The notes under the pieces were generated by a model. The model had not been told where the DNA came from. It made no database searches and saw only the letters and a program-made list of their open reading frames with translations. A stretch of DNA of 64,000 nt, from the NCBI GenBank assembly GCA_006176705.1, contig QRFJ01001928.1, positions 248,001-312,000 of the forward strand. The letters run 5' to 3'. Shown here one piece after another: positions 23,048-35,570 of the stretch. The position numbers and the translations under genes were made by a program. Source of the stretch: Cocos nucifera (taxonomy: Eukaryota; Streptophyta; Magnoliopsida; Arecales; Arecaceae). Numbering within the stretch: position 1 is the first letter of the stretch; each line of letters opens with the position of its first letter.

Positions 23048-23065
23048 GCCCTTCCTCTAGCGCCA
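23048..23065 (-). other. Primer binding site of Gypsy element B
   Basis: On the minus strand TGGCGCTAGAGGAAGGG starts a few bases after the LTR end. It is not the tRNA-Met type used by the Copia and SIRE-like elements here; the matching tRNA cannot be named from sequence alone. Confidence 0.6.
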
Positions 23066-23069
23066 ATTC

Positions 23070-24144
23070 TTTTGGTGTGAAATCTAGTTGTCATCAAAGA
23101 AGTGTTAAAGTCAGAGAAGATGAGATCACCATCGGTGATCTGTAAAATAAATCTCATCCAGAGCCTAAAGTGGTGGCTCCAGCAAGATCCTCCGATGATC
23201 AAGTCAGCTCTTTCGGCCAACAAAAATAGAGTGCTCAGTCAAAAAAGTTGTAGAGTTTCGGAAAGAAGAAGAGAATCTGAAGAAAACGTATCTGGAGGAT
23301 CCCTTTTATAGCACCGGAGCCTATAACAAATTGATAGTGACTGCCGCAATTGCTTGGTAGTGGGCCGTTCAGAGCCACATGGAGTTTGTTATGAAGGGTG
23401 ATGTCCATTGTCATGATGTGCTAGTCTATTATAGACCTAACAACTAGAGTTTGGACGGGATGGTTGCAGATGATGAAGGACTCTTGGACATTATTATTTC
23501 TGAGGAGTTTGGAGGTTCTCAAGATTGATCATTGAAGGTGTACATCATGGTTCTTTCAGGTGGCTGAAAGGAATTTGGCTAGAAGAGAAGTCCGACAGGG
23601 GTTTGACTAGTGAAGAGGCTCGAAAGATGTCCAATCGAAAGGAGTCCTACTGTGAGGGATCCATCTGGATTAAGTATTGATCGATGGCCACAACAAGCAA
23701 GCACGACTGAAACATTGGCACCTCCATTGTTCCTTTGAGGTTTGGTCATTCCCAGGATTGATCACCGACAAATAATGATAAAGCACTGAAGTTCGTCTGG
23801 GGGTAGTTTGGAAGAAGTTTGACTGCTAGAGAAGTTCCATAGAAGGAGATCGATTGAATGGGATGCATCAGAGCCAAAGATTTAGTCGATTATATGGGGT
23901 TGAAGCATTAACTATTCGAGTTCATTTGGAGAAGGAATCTGCAACCCTTCGCTGAATTCAAAATCGATCTTCCCAGCCAATCAGATTATCTAACTACAGT
24001 GTTGAAGGTCGACCATCTCAGAATGATTCAGAGTCTGAATACTTCCATGGGTTGAGGTTCAGTTGTCATAGTTGCAATCGGATAGAACTGATCAAGAGTC
24101 GGAGCCTTAGCCGAACTTCGATAGGTGCGGATTTATCTCCAACA
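23070..24144 (-). repeat. 5' LTR of Gypsy element B
   Basis: It pairs with 14740-15837. Reading on the minus strand it begins TGTTGGAG at 24144, next to target duplication CTAAG, and ends at 23070 before the primer site. A minus-strand TATA box (GCTATAAAAG) is at 23303-23312. The transcription start expected from it would lie about 30 bases to the left. Confidence 0.92.
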
Positions 24145-24149
24145 CTAAG

Positions 24150-24605
24150 AATTCAGAATTTCATAGTTCAACCAAAACTCATAGAACCTATATCTAGATT
24201 TTCTTTTACATGAGTCCCTTGACTTGATAATCTTATCCCTATAATTTTTTAATTCTTGATCCCCTAATTTGACTTAAATATCTTTCTTGATCATCGATTT
24301 AATTGCCTATTGATTTTTGTTCAACTTGATTAAATTTTCTTAAATAAAAAACTACTTGAACTATTTTCTACTTCGAGGAGTCGACTCTTAGTTTCATTGG
24401 AGTCGACCTCTCTTCAGGAGCCGACTCTTGATTTAGCAGGAGTTGATCTTTTTTTAGAATTAGTTCTCCTATTTGAAAATATCCCAAGGCTCTATCATTT
24501 CATTATCAATTTTTTCAAGCCATAATTCCTTTCAAACCCCTCTCCTACTAAAATCGGATCTTTCCTCTCTACTTTTATTCTAACCTTGTTGTCCTTATTC
24601 TCCAA
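24150..24605. other. Interior of element G right of the B insertion
   Basis: Non-coding. It contains a small group of repeated GAGTCGACTC / GAGTCGACCTC / GAGCCGACTC motifs at about 24376-24450, self-complementary and similar in style to the motif clusters in the LTRs of F and H. Confidence 0.5.
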
Positions 24606-25400
24606 TGGCACCTCAGAAGTATTTTGCCCAAAGAAAGAGAAAGTCTAATTTTTAAAGTGAAAGGTATGTGGATTGAGATAAATATTGATAACATTAGACA
24701 TATACCATACATATACAGACAAGTAGAAGTACCTTAGATTATCTCAAGCAGCTACATATTTAAGATTTATATTTGATCAAGATGATGATTGAGGGTATTG
24801 AGGATATCAGCTCTCATGCTATAGTAAATGATGATGATGAGACTCCTACAGTAGAGCCTACTGCAGTAAATATCAGGACAAAAAGCCAGCAAAGATAGTT
24901 TCACTTTCACAGACCAACCATCTAGATTCTAGCTCATGATTACCTGATAGACTGGATGAGAATGCATTTATTGAGAGACTCTCCATCTAAATTATAGTGT
25001 CAGCTTGTGCAGAGCTTTAGAGGTACATATCAGAGGCACACCAGATGAGATAAGATCAGATGAAGGCATTATCATTGATCAGAGATGAGTTAGGAAGATT
25101 GTTTCAGGCACTCACTACAGTGAGGAAGGATGCTCACTATTGGGCCCGTCATTTGTAGATATTAGACTATACTCTTCTTCTACCTAGCCTAGACCTACAT
25201 CTTAGGATTATCTTGATATATACTTGCTTAAGATGCTAGGATTCCTTTCCACAGCCTTAGTGATCTTTTCAATCTATTTTTGACATCTATAGGATATAGC
25301 TCTCATACATTTTGCATGCTTTCATGATTTTATCTTTGTAATCATCATTGGCTAATTAATAAAAATTTTATTTTTTATAAAAATTTAATGTGTTTGATAT
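24606..25400 (+). pseudogene. Remnant ORF downstream of gag in element G
   Basis: An ATG at 24606 opens MAPQKYFAQRKRKSNF, then stops. Coding-like text continues in mixed frames: an acidic segment (IVNDDDETPTVEPTA) near 24820, a CQLVQSFRGTYQRHTR segment near 25000, and QMKALSLIRDELGRLFQALT near 25060-25120. The last is helical with heptad spacing. SIRE-type elements of plants often carry a second ORF at this place, so it could be such an envelope-position ORF or the tail of a degraded polyprotein. I cannot assign a function. Confidence 0.4.
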
Positions 25401-28400
25401 TTTTTGTTTGACTCAATATGTGCTTTGCTTGCAAAACAAAGAAAGAGAAATGATCGCTTATTTAAATTAATTAAATATGCCTAATTTGAAAGAAATAGAA
25501 GAAGAATTAAGAAAAGTTAATTTTTTAATATAGGAGGAGAGTTAAGAAAGTCAAGTTTTCTAGCATTTATTATGAAAAATAAAAAAATAATTTTAAACTA
25601 AATAAAAAAATATTATTAAAATATTAAAAGTAAAATTATTTTGATCTATTTATGCACTCATGTTATTCTAGTTATTTGATTTATTTTAGAAAAAAAATAT
25701 TTTTATTTTACTTTTTATTCAATCATACTTTGTATGATTTGATCCTATCATGATTTTTAATAATTAATTATTATCAAGCTGAATCTTGAAAAATATTTTA
25801 CTTCAAATGAAAATTCTTGATCAATAATTTTTGAATCTCATGAAAAATCATTAATAGGCATTTATTTGTTGATTGACTTATTGGCTCACTTATACTTGTG
25901 CTTTCATGTGATCTTATTTATTCATGTTTTGCATTGGTATCAAAGAATTCATTCTTAATTAAAGTTTCATAATTAGTATCAAACATATTTTTTCTATCTT
26001 GCACTCTCTTGTCTTCTTTCGATAAAAAGAAAAGAATATTTTATCTTGAATCTAGTTTTGCATAGCTTATATAATATCTTTTGAGATAAATTTAAAAAAA
26101 TTTATATATTTTTTGAACTAAATTAAGTGATATTTCTTAAGGAAAAAAAGATCTAATTTTAAATAGTAAATCTCTCTATGATTTATTTGCATAGTCTATT
26201 GGTATCAATTCAAAATGACTTATCAAAATAATTTGATTTGAACTTAATAGATTCAACATTTTTTATCAAAAAAACTAAAATAATTGGTATCAGATTTTAT
26301 TGCATTGCACTCCATCTTTTGATAAAAAAAAATAAAGGGAGAAAAGAATGCTTTGTCTCAAATCTATGTTTGCACAACCATGTTTTAATATGATAATGTT
26401 TGAGATAAATTACAAATATTTCATATCTTTTCTGAACTCAATGTGTAATATTTCTTAAAAAAATATATTTTTTCTTAAAAAAATAATTATTATTAAAAAA
26501 ATTAAATTAAATAAATATTTTTATAATAATATATATAAATTTTTAATTTTGAAAGAATCTATTTATCTTGGATTTTTAAAGCTTAAAGCTATTTCTTAGC
26601 TAAATTTGAAAAGCATTTTTTTTTGAATCTATAATTTTGAAAAAAAAAAATATATATAGTATTGAAATTATACCTTCTAAATGAGAAAGAAATATTTCTT
26701 AAACTAAATCTTATTCTATTTTTGGTTGAGTTATGCTGAAAGAAATAATTTTTTTATTTAAAAATAAATTACTTATATTACTTGATTTGTTCATCTTTGA
26801 TTTAAGCATTTATATAGTTTTTGATTTATCAATTCATACTTTAATTTAATTGTGTCATCATTTTTTAATGATCAATGAATATTTCAAAAATGCTTTACAT
26901 CAATTGATCATTTTGATGTCGTCATGATTGAAGACATCCTATTATAAATATTTTATTTTAAAATTAATAAAAGTAATATTTTTATAAAAAATTTTTACTA
27001 TATCATAATTATGATTGATTATTTGATTGATGGTTGATTATTTCAGACTTAATATGCTTACTTTAAAATAAGTGTAATAGAGAAAGAAAATACTAAAGAA
27101 AATAATTTGATCTTAAAAGACTATTTAATTGAAAATGCCTTTATTTGCAAAAATAAGAAGGAGAATTCATTTAAGATGAATTAGTTACTAAATTGGTATC
27201 AATCAAATTTAAAAATTTGAGCTTAAAAGTTAAATTAGTATTAGTTAAAGATTAATGTGGTATCAATTAATGGTGCTTAACTTAAAGAAAGGAGGACAAT
27301 AAATTTAAAAAAATTATGTGATTAATTTTATGGTATTCACTTTTGAAAATTGGAGAGACATTTGCTATAAATTAGTATTTAAAATATTGATATTAATCTC
27401 AAATTTTCAATCATTTACCTTTTAATTCTCTTAAATTTATACTTTATTTCATTTGAATTCAAACTCTCAATCAAATGCCTAATAGTTTTTTCAATTCGTA
27501 CTTTCATGTATTTATTCAATTTGATTTACTTGATTTAAAATATTTTTAATTTAAAATAGTATTAGATAAATAAATTATTCTTAAATGTTAAAATTTGCTT
27601 AAAGTGGTATCATTCATATGCTGATTTTATAATTTAATTTATCTGAATATTCTTGACACTCTTAGAGTTGAATTGAATTGAAAACTCTTCTTACTCCTAG
27701 AAATAAATTTATAGAATTTTTAATGCACAATGTAAGATCCTTATAAAATTATTTTCAGCTTTGATACTATTTTTCATACTCTTTCGATACATATATTTTC
27801 AAAGTTTAATTGACTAAAACTTCTTGAAAAAAATAAAAATAAAAATTAAAATTAGTGTCAATTTTTTTCTATTATACTTATTTTATTTAAAAATCTTTAT
27901 TTTTTAAAATTAAAATAAAAACATAAATTGATGGTATCAAATAGAAATTTGACATCGGACCTACTTTTCTTGGTATCAAATGTGATAAAATATCTTGAAA
28001 AGCTCTATCCCTTAATATTGATATGAAAAATCTAAATTAAAACTTTTTAGAAAGAAAGAGAATGATATCAATACCAATTTGATATCAAACATACTTATTT
28101 TCATATTAAATATCTCATAAAATTTAAATTTAATATCCTCTTGAAATTAAATTAAAATTTTTAAAATTAAAAAAATATATATTTTAAATTTTAATTAGTT
28201 TTGATGATATATTTCAATGATTTATTTGATGCATTAAAAAAAAAGTTATGCTTGATTTCTTTGTTCAAAACTTTAAAAAGCTCTATTCCTCTTAAAGCTT
28301 AAAAATATATATTTAAAAATCTAATTATAAAGGTTTCAATTATTTAATAAGGGGGAGAGCCTTTGATATTTGAATTCAAGCAAATTTTTGAAAGAAAACT

Positions 28401-28960
28401 GATATTTTAAGCATATTTTAAATCCAAAGATAAGTTTTAAAAAGAAAGATTATTTATTTGACATTATTTTTTTGAGTTTGATGCATCTCATTTAATACAC
28501 TCCTATATCTTATTGATTTTGATCGTTTTCTTAATCCTTCCCATAAGCTTTTTAATGATTATCAAAAATGAAAAGAAGAATGTTGAGTATATGGTTGAAA
28601 CCTTAATACTCATTTATTTAAATTGAGACATTATAGTATAATGAGTGTATGAAAAATATGCAATGAACTAAAGATAAATCGAGAATATTCATGAAGTATG
28701 CATTCATATATTTAGTCAATTACTTCGTGATATATGTTGGCTAATTTTGATTGTATGTGGTGTTTATCTTGTATGATTAGCTATTTCTATTTCTTAAATC
28801 TTTATGTAAACTCCATGTCACATGTGTATGTATTCTGACTAGAACTATTTACTTGATGTATGACTCCTATGACTCTTATGTATTTTGAATATTGGCATCT
28901 TATTCTATCATAAAAAGGAGAGTAAATTTTTGTTTCAAACAAGGAAAGAGTAGTTTTTAA
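25401..28960. other. Long AT-rich non-coding interior of element G
   Basis: About 3.5 kb without a usable reading frame. It is element DNA, not host: a segment at about 28260-28370 (AAAGCTCTATTCCTCTTAAA, then a GGGGGAGAGCCTTTGATATT segment) matches element F in reverse complement at about 36010-36110. The primer-site core TGGTATCA occurs eight times between 25935 and 27978. Confidence 0.65.
25960..26470. repeat. Diverged tandem duplication of about 310 bases in element G
   Basis: The text starting GTATCAAACATATTTTTTCT at about 25977 recurs in diverged form from about 26287. Both copies run through a CTTGCACTC / ATTGCACTCC segment, a TTGATAAAAA-type A-rich stretch, a TTTGCATAGC / TTTGCACAAC segment and GAGATAAATT to a TATTTCTTAA end. 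Confidence 0.6.
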
Positions 28961-29284
28961 TTGATGCTAACAAAAAGGGGGAGAAATAATATCAAAATGT
29001 TAAGGAGAAATATGCAAATGTATAATTAATTCAAACCAAGATACAAATGTATAATCAATTCAAACTAACATACATAAAAAGAGACTTTTAGAAAATAAAA
29101 TGATTGAAATGAACAAATATAAAATGAAAAGAACATTATTCAAATCCCATTCATTTCATGAGAGCATATATTAAGGGGAAGCTTCAACATAAATATTTTG
29201 CATTCATTAGTTCATGATATACATATTACTTACACTCCTTTTATGGCTTGCTTAATGTTTCGTCACCATAAAAAAGGGGGAGAT
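28348..29284 (+). other. Repeated polypurine-tract-like motifs before the 3' LTR of G
   Basis: AAGGGGGAGAG at about 28350, AAAAAGGGGGAGAAAT at about 28973, AAGGGGAAGC at about 29174, and finally AAAAAAGGGGGAGAT at 29269-29284, directly before the LTR. The last is the functional-position tract; the others are extra copies. Confidence 0.65.
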
Positions 29285-30630
29285 TGTTGAACCCTCCAAG
29301 TGACTTTGATGATGATCAAATATTAAAGCAAATGATTACTAATATATTTTATTTTAAGTATTCTAATGTCAAAAGAAAGAGAGCTCTTTGATCAAAATAA
29401 GATAGACATAAAGTAAAAATCAAATAAAAATCAAATCTTCTTGATTGGTGCAAATATTTTCTCAAAATTACCTTGGAGCAGTCTTCGAGATGTCTTGGAT
29501 TTTTTTTTGAGAGCTCTCGAGTGGACTGGCATGCCCCAAATACTGTCTGGCATGATTTTGAGAGTTCTCGAGTTGAACTCGAGATGTATCAATCCCAGAC
29601 GACAAAAATTCAATTTTGTGCTCTGAGAGTGAGAGATCTTGTGGGATTCTCGGGAGGTCTCACGATTCTAACGAGACGTCTTGATCTCAGGCAAGTCTTT
29701 TTTTCCAAAAAGCTAATTTCTTGTGTGATCGAAGATGAGAGCTTTTTTGATCAATTTGAGAGGCCTCGTAATCTGACGAGATATCTCGAGATAAAGCAAG
29801 AGGTCTCGAGACTTGATGACAACCTTTTGATGGGGCATTTCAGATCAGATTTTTTTGGACCCAATGGCTAGTTGTTGCTCTTCAATGGTCGGATTTCACT
29901 TTTTCTGAGCTCCAATCATCATCAAAAGAGTCAAAATGCTATAGATATAAAAGGAAGAAGGCTTATTTGTGATTTAATAAGAGAAAATTGAGAGAAAGTA
30001 AAACACGCTCTATTCTTGAATGAATACCTAATCCCCAATCAATCAGTTCTCTCAAGCTTTGAAGAATCCTTAAGTGCATTAACTCCACCTATTCAAAGAG
30101 ACTTTCAATGAACTACAAGGATAATTTTTTTGCTCATTCAGAGAGGCATATTGAGTTGTAAAATTTCTTTTTCTCTTTCCATGTACTTGATTTCAGCAGG
30201 AGCTGAAACTTTGATTTTGGGGTTTTTCTTTCTCCTATTTCTTCAGATTGATTTATCTGATCCTTGTACGGATTGTGGTTGGTGATCCTAAAAAAAATCA
30301 ACTAGATTTTTGGATAGTGATTCCAAAAAAATAATCCGAATGTAATCTTATGGGATTATAGTAAAATTTTTAAGAGCTTGGGGAGTAGATGTAGGTGCAA
30401 GATTGGAACTGAATCACTATAAATCTTGCCTATTTATGGTGTGCTTGCTCTCTCTCCATCTTTATTTTTTTAAATACTTGCTCTCTTACTATTTATCTTT
30501 TCATCTCACTTAAATCATCCACCACATACAACTTGCATAATTTACATAATCTTTGTGATTCTAATTAGCTTTAAAATTTTAAAAATCCCATTCACCCCCC
30601 CCCCCTCTTGGGTTGCATATCTGGGCAATG
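29285..30630 (+). repeat. 3' LTR of element G
   Basis: It aligns with 11551-12867. It carries the same TATA box (about 29945-29954) and motif cluster (29482-29820). A run of about 13 C residues near 30594 is an expansion of the CACCCCTCC segment in the other LTR. It ends GGGCAATG at 30630, followed by CTTCA. Confidence 0.9.
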
Positions 30631-31230
30631 CTTCATCTTCCCTGGAGTTTGCTTGGCATTTTGGACCGCCTCTTGAAGATGCCCGACCTCAGCAAATTTT
30701 TTCTTTGACAGGCAGTTGATCTCAGCCTTATGCTCTTCAAGAATTCTCATCGCCTCTGAGATCTCTATCCTTTGAAGGTTGATTGCCTTGATGTTGGCAA
30801 TCAACTGATCACCCATCTGTCGAAGATAAAGTTAGTCATAGAACAAATGGATAAGTTTAAAAAGAGGGACAAGATAGTTACCTTAAGGAATGTCCCAAGA
30901 GAATCCCACGTCCACTATTCAAAGTTGATGTGGATGATCCTATCCGTGACATTTGGTAAGGTACATCCATCAATCAAAGATTCGATGACCTTCTAATCAT
31001 CGAAAGAAGAGCTTCCCCAGTCAGCATCATCGCCATTGGACCCTTCAGAGTTATTTTGACATCGAGCCTTCTTGGTGAGCAATTTTTTTCTTTTCTTATC
31101 CACCTCCTTTCCCTTCTTGGCAGAAGGCGTTGGAACTTGGACCTCGATGGGTGGACTTGAAGCTGTCAGAGGTACCAAAACCTCAGGGGAGGCAGCAGTT
31201 TCGATAAGTGCGGTCGAGCTTGGAGCATTA
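30631..31230 (-). pseudogene. Antisense ORF of Gypsy element A, middle piece
   Basis: On the minus strand the piece enters from the edge of Copia C with a Pro/Ser/Thr-rich linker (EVLVPLTASSPPIEVQVPTP), a Lys-rich stretch (KKGKEVDKKRKKLLTKKA) that could act in nuclear import, and an acidic segment (GSNGDDADWGSSSFDD). A stop follows, then coiled coil including RIEISEAMRILEEHKAEINC and KKFAEVGHLQEAVQNAKQTP up to the edge of G. It joins in frame with 46860-47783 on one side and with 11195-11550 on the other once C and G are removed. It is element-derived and not a host gene. Confidence 0.72.
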
Positions 31231-33486
31231 TGTTAGATGTGTGCCTTAGAAGCCAGATTGGTCAACACTTGTAATATACTTTCTAGAAATATTTTTTATA
31301 ATTTTGACTTAAAATAAATAAAAAATTATTTGCAATCATATTATGTATTTAAATTATTTGTGATACATCCATTGGGTTAACAGGCATGATAACATATATT
31401 TTCAAGAGTTGAGAATTTAAGGAATATGTTATCATAATTAACTCACAAATTGCTCTCGATCATAGGATCATCACGAGGATATTAATTGATCCAAAAGATC
31501 AGTGTATAATCGCTTTTCTAAAGTAGATGAGTCTTGAGTCTACAATATGAAGATACTAGAGCGAGAGTATAGATACTTGTTAGAAATAAGAGTACTGAGT
31601 GTGACTATCTTGAGCAGTCATAAAAAAGTCTACCTTCTCGTTGATGGCTAGCTCGATACTGCAGTTGTGTGTTTGGTTCTTTGATCTAAGGTGCATTGAT
31701 AGTTCACCTTAAGGGCGTTATAGTTTGACTATACCATAACTCGATCTCCTAGCCATTCGGAATCATGAGGTATATGTTGGTTATAGCATGATCATTGTAG
31801 GAATTGGATCACACCAATAGAGGATCTATCAACCTTAGTAGAGGAGTAGTCTTATGATGATCATGAGATCGAGTTCTTAAGCTCATGGCCACGGTAGTGT
31901 GAATATAATATAAAGGAGTTTCTATTAGGGTTTCATAATGAACTCGAATCGAATGATTTATTCGTATGACAGGAGTAGGGTTTGATGAGTTCACCTTGAT
32001 ATAGATACTAATAAGGCTCATGATAGAAGAACCCAATCACATAGATAGCTGTACCGAGAGGTTCATATTTAGTTCTGATAGGTTGTCACCATATACTACT
32101 AGATGTCACTGATAGATTTTGGGATCAATTAGAATTGTCTTGATGATCGACGACTCTAATTGGATGAATCAGAAGAGTTTTGATCCATTAAAAGATATTT
32201 TAATGATGTTGATGATAGAGATCGCAACATATCCTATTACCATACAAAACTAAATCTAATTGGATCACACAAATAAGAGTTTGGATCTAGATGTCATCAA
32301 TTGGGCTAACTTAGTTCGATTGATTTGGATTAGATCCAATCGATTTAAGAAAATCGTGCTAACACACGATTGGACTTGACTTTCTTCTTTTGTCATCTTT
32401 CTAGTTCATCTCAACTAAGTCAAATTGGATTTAGCTCATCCAGAAATCTTGTCTAGATTTGTTCTAGTCTGACTGGAGCTTGTTTTGGTCAGATAGGACC
32501 TTGTTTTGATAAGATCAGGGTTTGTACTAACCAAATTGAAACTTCTCCTAAAACCATGAGATGGCGTTAGGACAAAGGGCCTTTTTACCCATTCCTTATA
32601 GGAAAGAAGAGGGATGGGCGTGCACCCTTTGGAGACTCTCTAGGGCTGCATGCCCCCTTGGGAATTATGTGAGAATTGAGGGTGCATGCCCCCTTATGGA
32701 ATGCGCTCTTAGTGGATAAGGGAGAAGAGTTTCAATAAGTTCAAACTCTAGGGGTTTTTGAGTCTTACGCCACCCTATCTCTATCCTCTCTTCTCCATGC
32801 CTATTTCCCCTTGTTTTTGTGTGATAAAATGAAGGAAATTCTGATGTGGGTAAGGAGATCAGATGGGAGTCCTACTTTAAACAAACTATTTGCTTAAAGC
32901 CCTAGGACTCTAGGGTAGCAAACAAGTCTATAAATAGGGCGCTGCATCAGGTGTTCTGTAATTATAATTAATCCATGGTGAAGCCCTACCTCTCTCTCCA
33001 TCTCCATGCCCTCCATTGTTGATCCTCTCTCTATTCTCCATGCCCAAAATGATTGGACAAAATCAGCTTCAAGGATTGAAGGATGTTGTTGCGAAGAACA
33101 AGTCAAGACGATGCTATTTGTGAGACGGACGCATCGCTGCTGAAGATTAGATCTGAGGCACCAAAAGTTGATATAAGATCTGATATTTAGAAATTAGATC
33201 CAAGAAAAGAAGACCTTTAGATCCAACCCAAGTGGACTTCGGTAGAGATCAGGCACGTGCGTGGCTTGCATTAGAATCTCGGATCACCGACAGATCATCG
33301 CTGCAGGTAAATAGTTTACCCAATCAAGTAATATTAGATATTACTAATTTAATTTAATTTTAATTTTATAATTAAATTAATCTAATCAGATTTAAAAACT
33401 CTCAAATCTGGTTAGATCATTAAGAAAAATTTTTGCTTTAGATCAAATCAGATCAATCCTATGGCTTAGGAATAGCGATTTCTTCA
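31231..33486 (+). repeat. 5' LTR of Copia element C
   Basis: Begins TGTTAGATGTGTGCC and ends TTCTTCA two bases before the primer site. It matches the D LTRs over its length in reverse orientation. A TATA box CTATAAATAGG lies at 32928-32938. Confidence 0.9.
32928..32938 (+). promoter_or_regulatory. TATA box in the 5' LTR of Copia element C
   Basis: CTATAAATAGG about 550 bases before the LTR end. The same box is found on the minus strand of the D LTRs (53108-53120 and 61041-61052). Confidence 0.6.
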
Positions 33487-34135
33487 ACTAGTATCAGAGC
33501 TATGTTTGCAGTTCTCTAGATCTATTTTTGATCTAATTTTATTTATTTTATGATCTGATTAGTTAAGTTTTAGATATTACATAAGATGTAATTAGATCTG
33601 AAATAAGTAGATATATTTCAAATTTTCATATGTATGACATATGTGATGAATGTCTAGACTAGATCTGTAGATCTATGTTATGAATAGTCTAGATCTAAAA
33701 ATTTTTATGATATGTTCATTTAAATTTTTATTTTTAGATGTTACATCATATGTAATCCGAACTAAAATATATAATTAAATATTTTAAATTGATATATGTG
33801 ATATATGCAAAGCATGCATAGTTTAGATCTTTAATCATATATGAGATATATGTGTTAGATTAAACTATTTTGTAGTGTAGTTCATGTTTCTGATTAAGAC
33901 ATTCCCCTTGACCATCCAGTTATATGAGTAAAAAAAATTTAAAGGCCCACTCCTTCCATTTGATGGGGTGCTCTTATGGCGTGTAGGGGTGTTGCGCATT
34001 TGTCCTTAATTGAAAATCAAAACTTATTTTTTTGTAAAACCCTAGATCCTAAAATCCTAGGATCTTTGATGCATATTTTATTTTATAAATCCTTAGAGTT
34101 AATTAAAAATTAAATTTATAAAATTAATTAGATCT
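33487..34135 (+). other. Primer site and leader of Copia element C, first part
   Basis: The primer site at 33489-33500 reads TAGTATCAGAGC, one base off the tRNA-Met complement. The leader that follows is non-coding and matches the minus strand of D at about 59670-60460. It ends at the F target duplication GATCT (34131-34135). Confidence 0.8.
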
Positions 34136-35570
34136 TATTGCCCAAGGATGGCTACCCAAGAGGGGACGTGAATTGGGTTCTTATAAAATTTTGGTCAAAT
34201 TATACTCTAAAATAAGTATGTGCTTTGATTTTAACTTTAGTGGTGTGGTTGAAATATAAACAATATAAGCAATAGCGATTTTAGGATAAACAAATGCTAT
34301 GAAGAAATTTGAAAGATAATCTAAGTAGATAATAAAGCAAGTAAAGCAAGAATTGAAAATATAATACAAACACACAAGATTTTATAGTGGTTCAGAGCAA
34401 CCAACTCCTACATCCACTCTTCAAGCTTTTCTTAAGATTTTTACTATAATCTACTCTTGATTATAGTGTGTTTATTTTCTAGGCTCACAAACAAATCTAG
34501 TTGATTTTGCTAGGCTCACCAATCACAACCCTATACTGATAGTTTTCTCGGGTTTACTATCAATCTAGTTGGTTTTATGGGCTTACCAATCAAAATCTAT
34601 ACAGTCCAATTTTAGGCTTGGACAGGCCTAATTCTCAAGTTTTTTTTTCCAAAAAAACTTGTAAAGAAATAAAAATACAAGTATAAAATTCAACACAAAA
34701 AAAAAATCTTTTTGAAGTTTGATGGAGAGATTGAAAGATGGCTCTTGAAGCTTTGTATTCTCACTTTTGAAGGCTGAGAGAAAGCTTGAATGAATAAGGA
34801 TGATCACACTTGAAAGCTCTTTGAATCTGATGCACAAGATCCTCTCTTTTCTCTTTTTTCTTTAGATATTCAATGAATCTCATAATTTTAATAATTTCTA
34901 CTTTTAATCTACTTAATCTTATTTCCTAAATAATTTTCTAGTCTTTTATATTCTTTGTGATAGCTGAAAAATCAGTTCTAGCTATTAGAAGCTTTGAAAT
35001 AGCCGTTGAAGTGAAAAAATGATCATTAGAAAAAGCTGCAGAAAATTAGCCATTACGATTACTAGGTCGGCTCAGTTTTTGACTGGATCGGCTCAGTCCT
35101 AACTGGATTGGCTCAGTCCCCTTAGTCTTGAAAAACTGACTTTCTGTACTTTCTATCTTTTACTTCTACTGAGACTAGGTTGGCTCAGTCTCAGATTGGA
35201 TCGACCCAGTTTGCGTGCCATGCATGTCGAACAGTTTATTTCGAAAGGGGATGACCTAGGGATCGTCCCTTGGGTTGATCCTTTTGCTAAAATCTAATTT
35301 TCTTCTAATTTATGCATCCAAAAATTATGGGACTGCCTCCAAAAGATCAAAAATCTTCTAAGCTTATTTTAAAGACTTTCAAAATAGATTTTCTCTAATT
35401 TTGTAAAATTATAATTTTGCTTCTTATCATTTTTTCTTGATCTCCAACTTGATAAAATTATAATTTTAACTTGAACACCTAGAAAGACCTACATCCATTT
35501 TTGAAATACATGGTTAAATACTTAAACACTCAAAGTTTGACGATCATCAAAATCAATCATGGGGTTAACA
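34136..35570 (-). repeat. 3' LTR of element F
   Basis: Minus strand: begins TGTTAACCCC at 35570 and ends GGGCAATA at 34136. A TATA box (AATATAAAAG, minus) lies at 34943-34952. Upstream of it, at 35062-35215, five imperfect copies of GGCTCAGT(C/T) form a motif cluster. Confidence 0.9.
35062..35215. promoter_or_regulatory. Cluster of TCGGCTCAGT motifs upstream of the F LTR promoter
   Basis: GGTCGGCTCAGT, GATCGGCTCAGT, GATTGGCTCAGT and GGTTGGCTCAGT recur at about 20-base spacing, then again near 35180-35210. The other LTR has the same cluster at 40489-40665. Relative to minus-strand transcription this lies 100-270 bases upstream of the TATA box. Confidence 0.5.

Larger units (their letters stand above)
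14740..24144 (-). mobile_element. Gypsy element B (Tat-like), complete with both LTRs, inactive
   Basis: A 9.4 kb element on the minus strand, bounded by LTRs of about 1.1 kb (14740-15837 and 23070-24144). A perfect 5-base target duplication CTAAG flanks it at 14735-14739 and 24145-24149. In element order it carries gag, protease, RT, RNase H, a second RNase H and integrase on the minus strand, then a 115-base tandem repeat block and a remnant antisense ORF on the plus strand. All frames are broken. The LTRs differ at roughly one base in eight over their first 200 bases, mostly by transitions, so the insertion is old. It sits inside element G. Confidence 0.93.
11551..30630 (+). mobile_element. 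Element G: gag-only LTR retrotransposon (SIRE-like), host of Gypsy B
   Basis: Paired LTRs at 11551-12867 and 29285-30630 begin TGTTGAACC. A tRNA-Met primer site follows the left LTR and a polypurine tract precedes the right one, so the element runs on the plus strand. Without the nested B element it is about 9.7 kb. Only a gag with coiled coil and zinc knuckle is recognisable; I find no protease, integrase or RT. The internal sequence after gag is shared with element F in the opposite orientation. The target duplication is imperfect (CTTCG at 11546-11550, CTTCA at 30631-30635) but is supported by the in-frame rejoining of the interrupted antisense ORF. Confidence 0.85.

Noticed and set aside
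30593..30605. Run of about 13 C residues
   Set aside because: Slippage of a CACCCCTCC segment present in the other G LTR; no sign of function.
34181..34375. Two similar small minus-strand frames (also 39605-39808) suggesting a duplicated small protein
   Set aside because: They are the two LTRs of element F; the similarity comes from LTR duplication.
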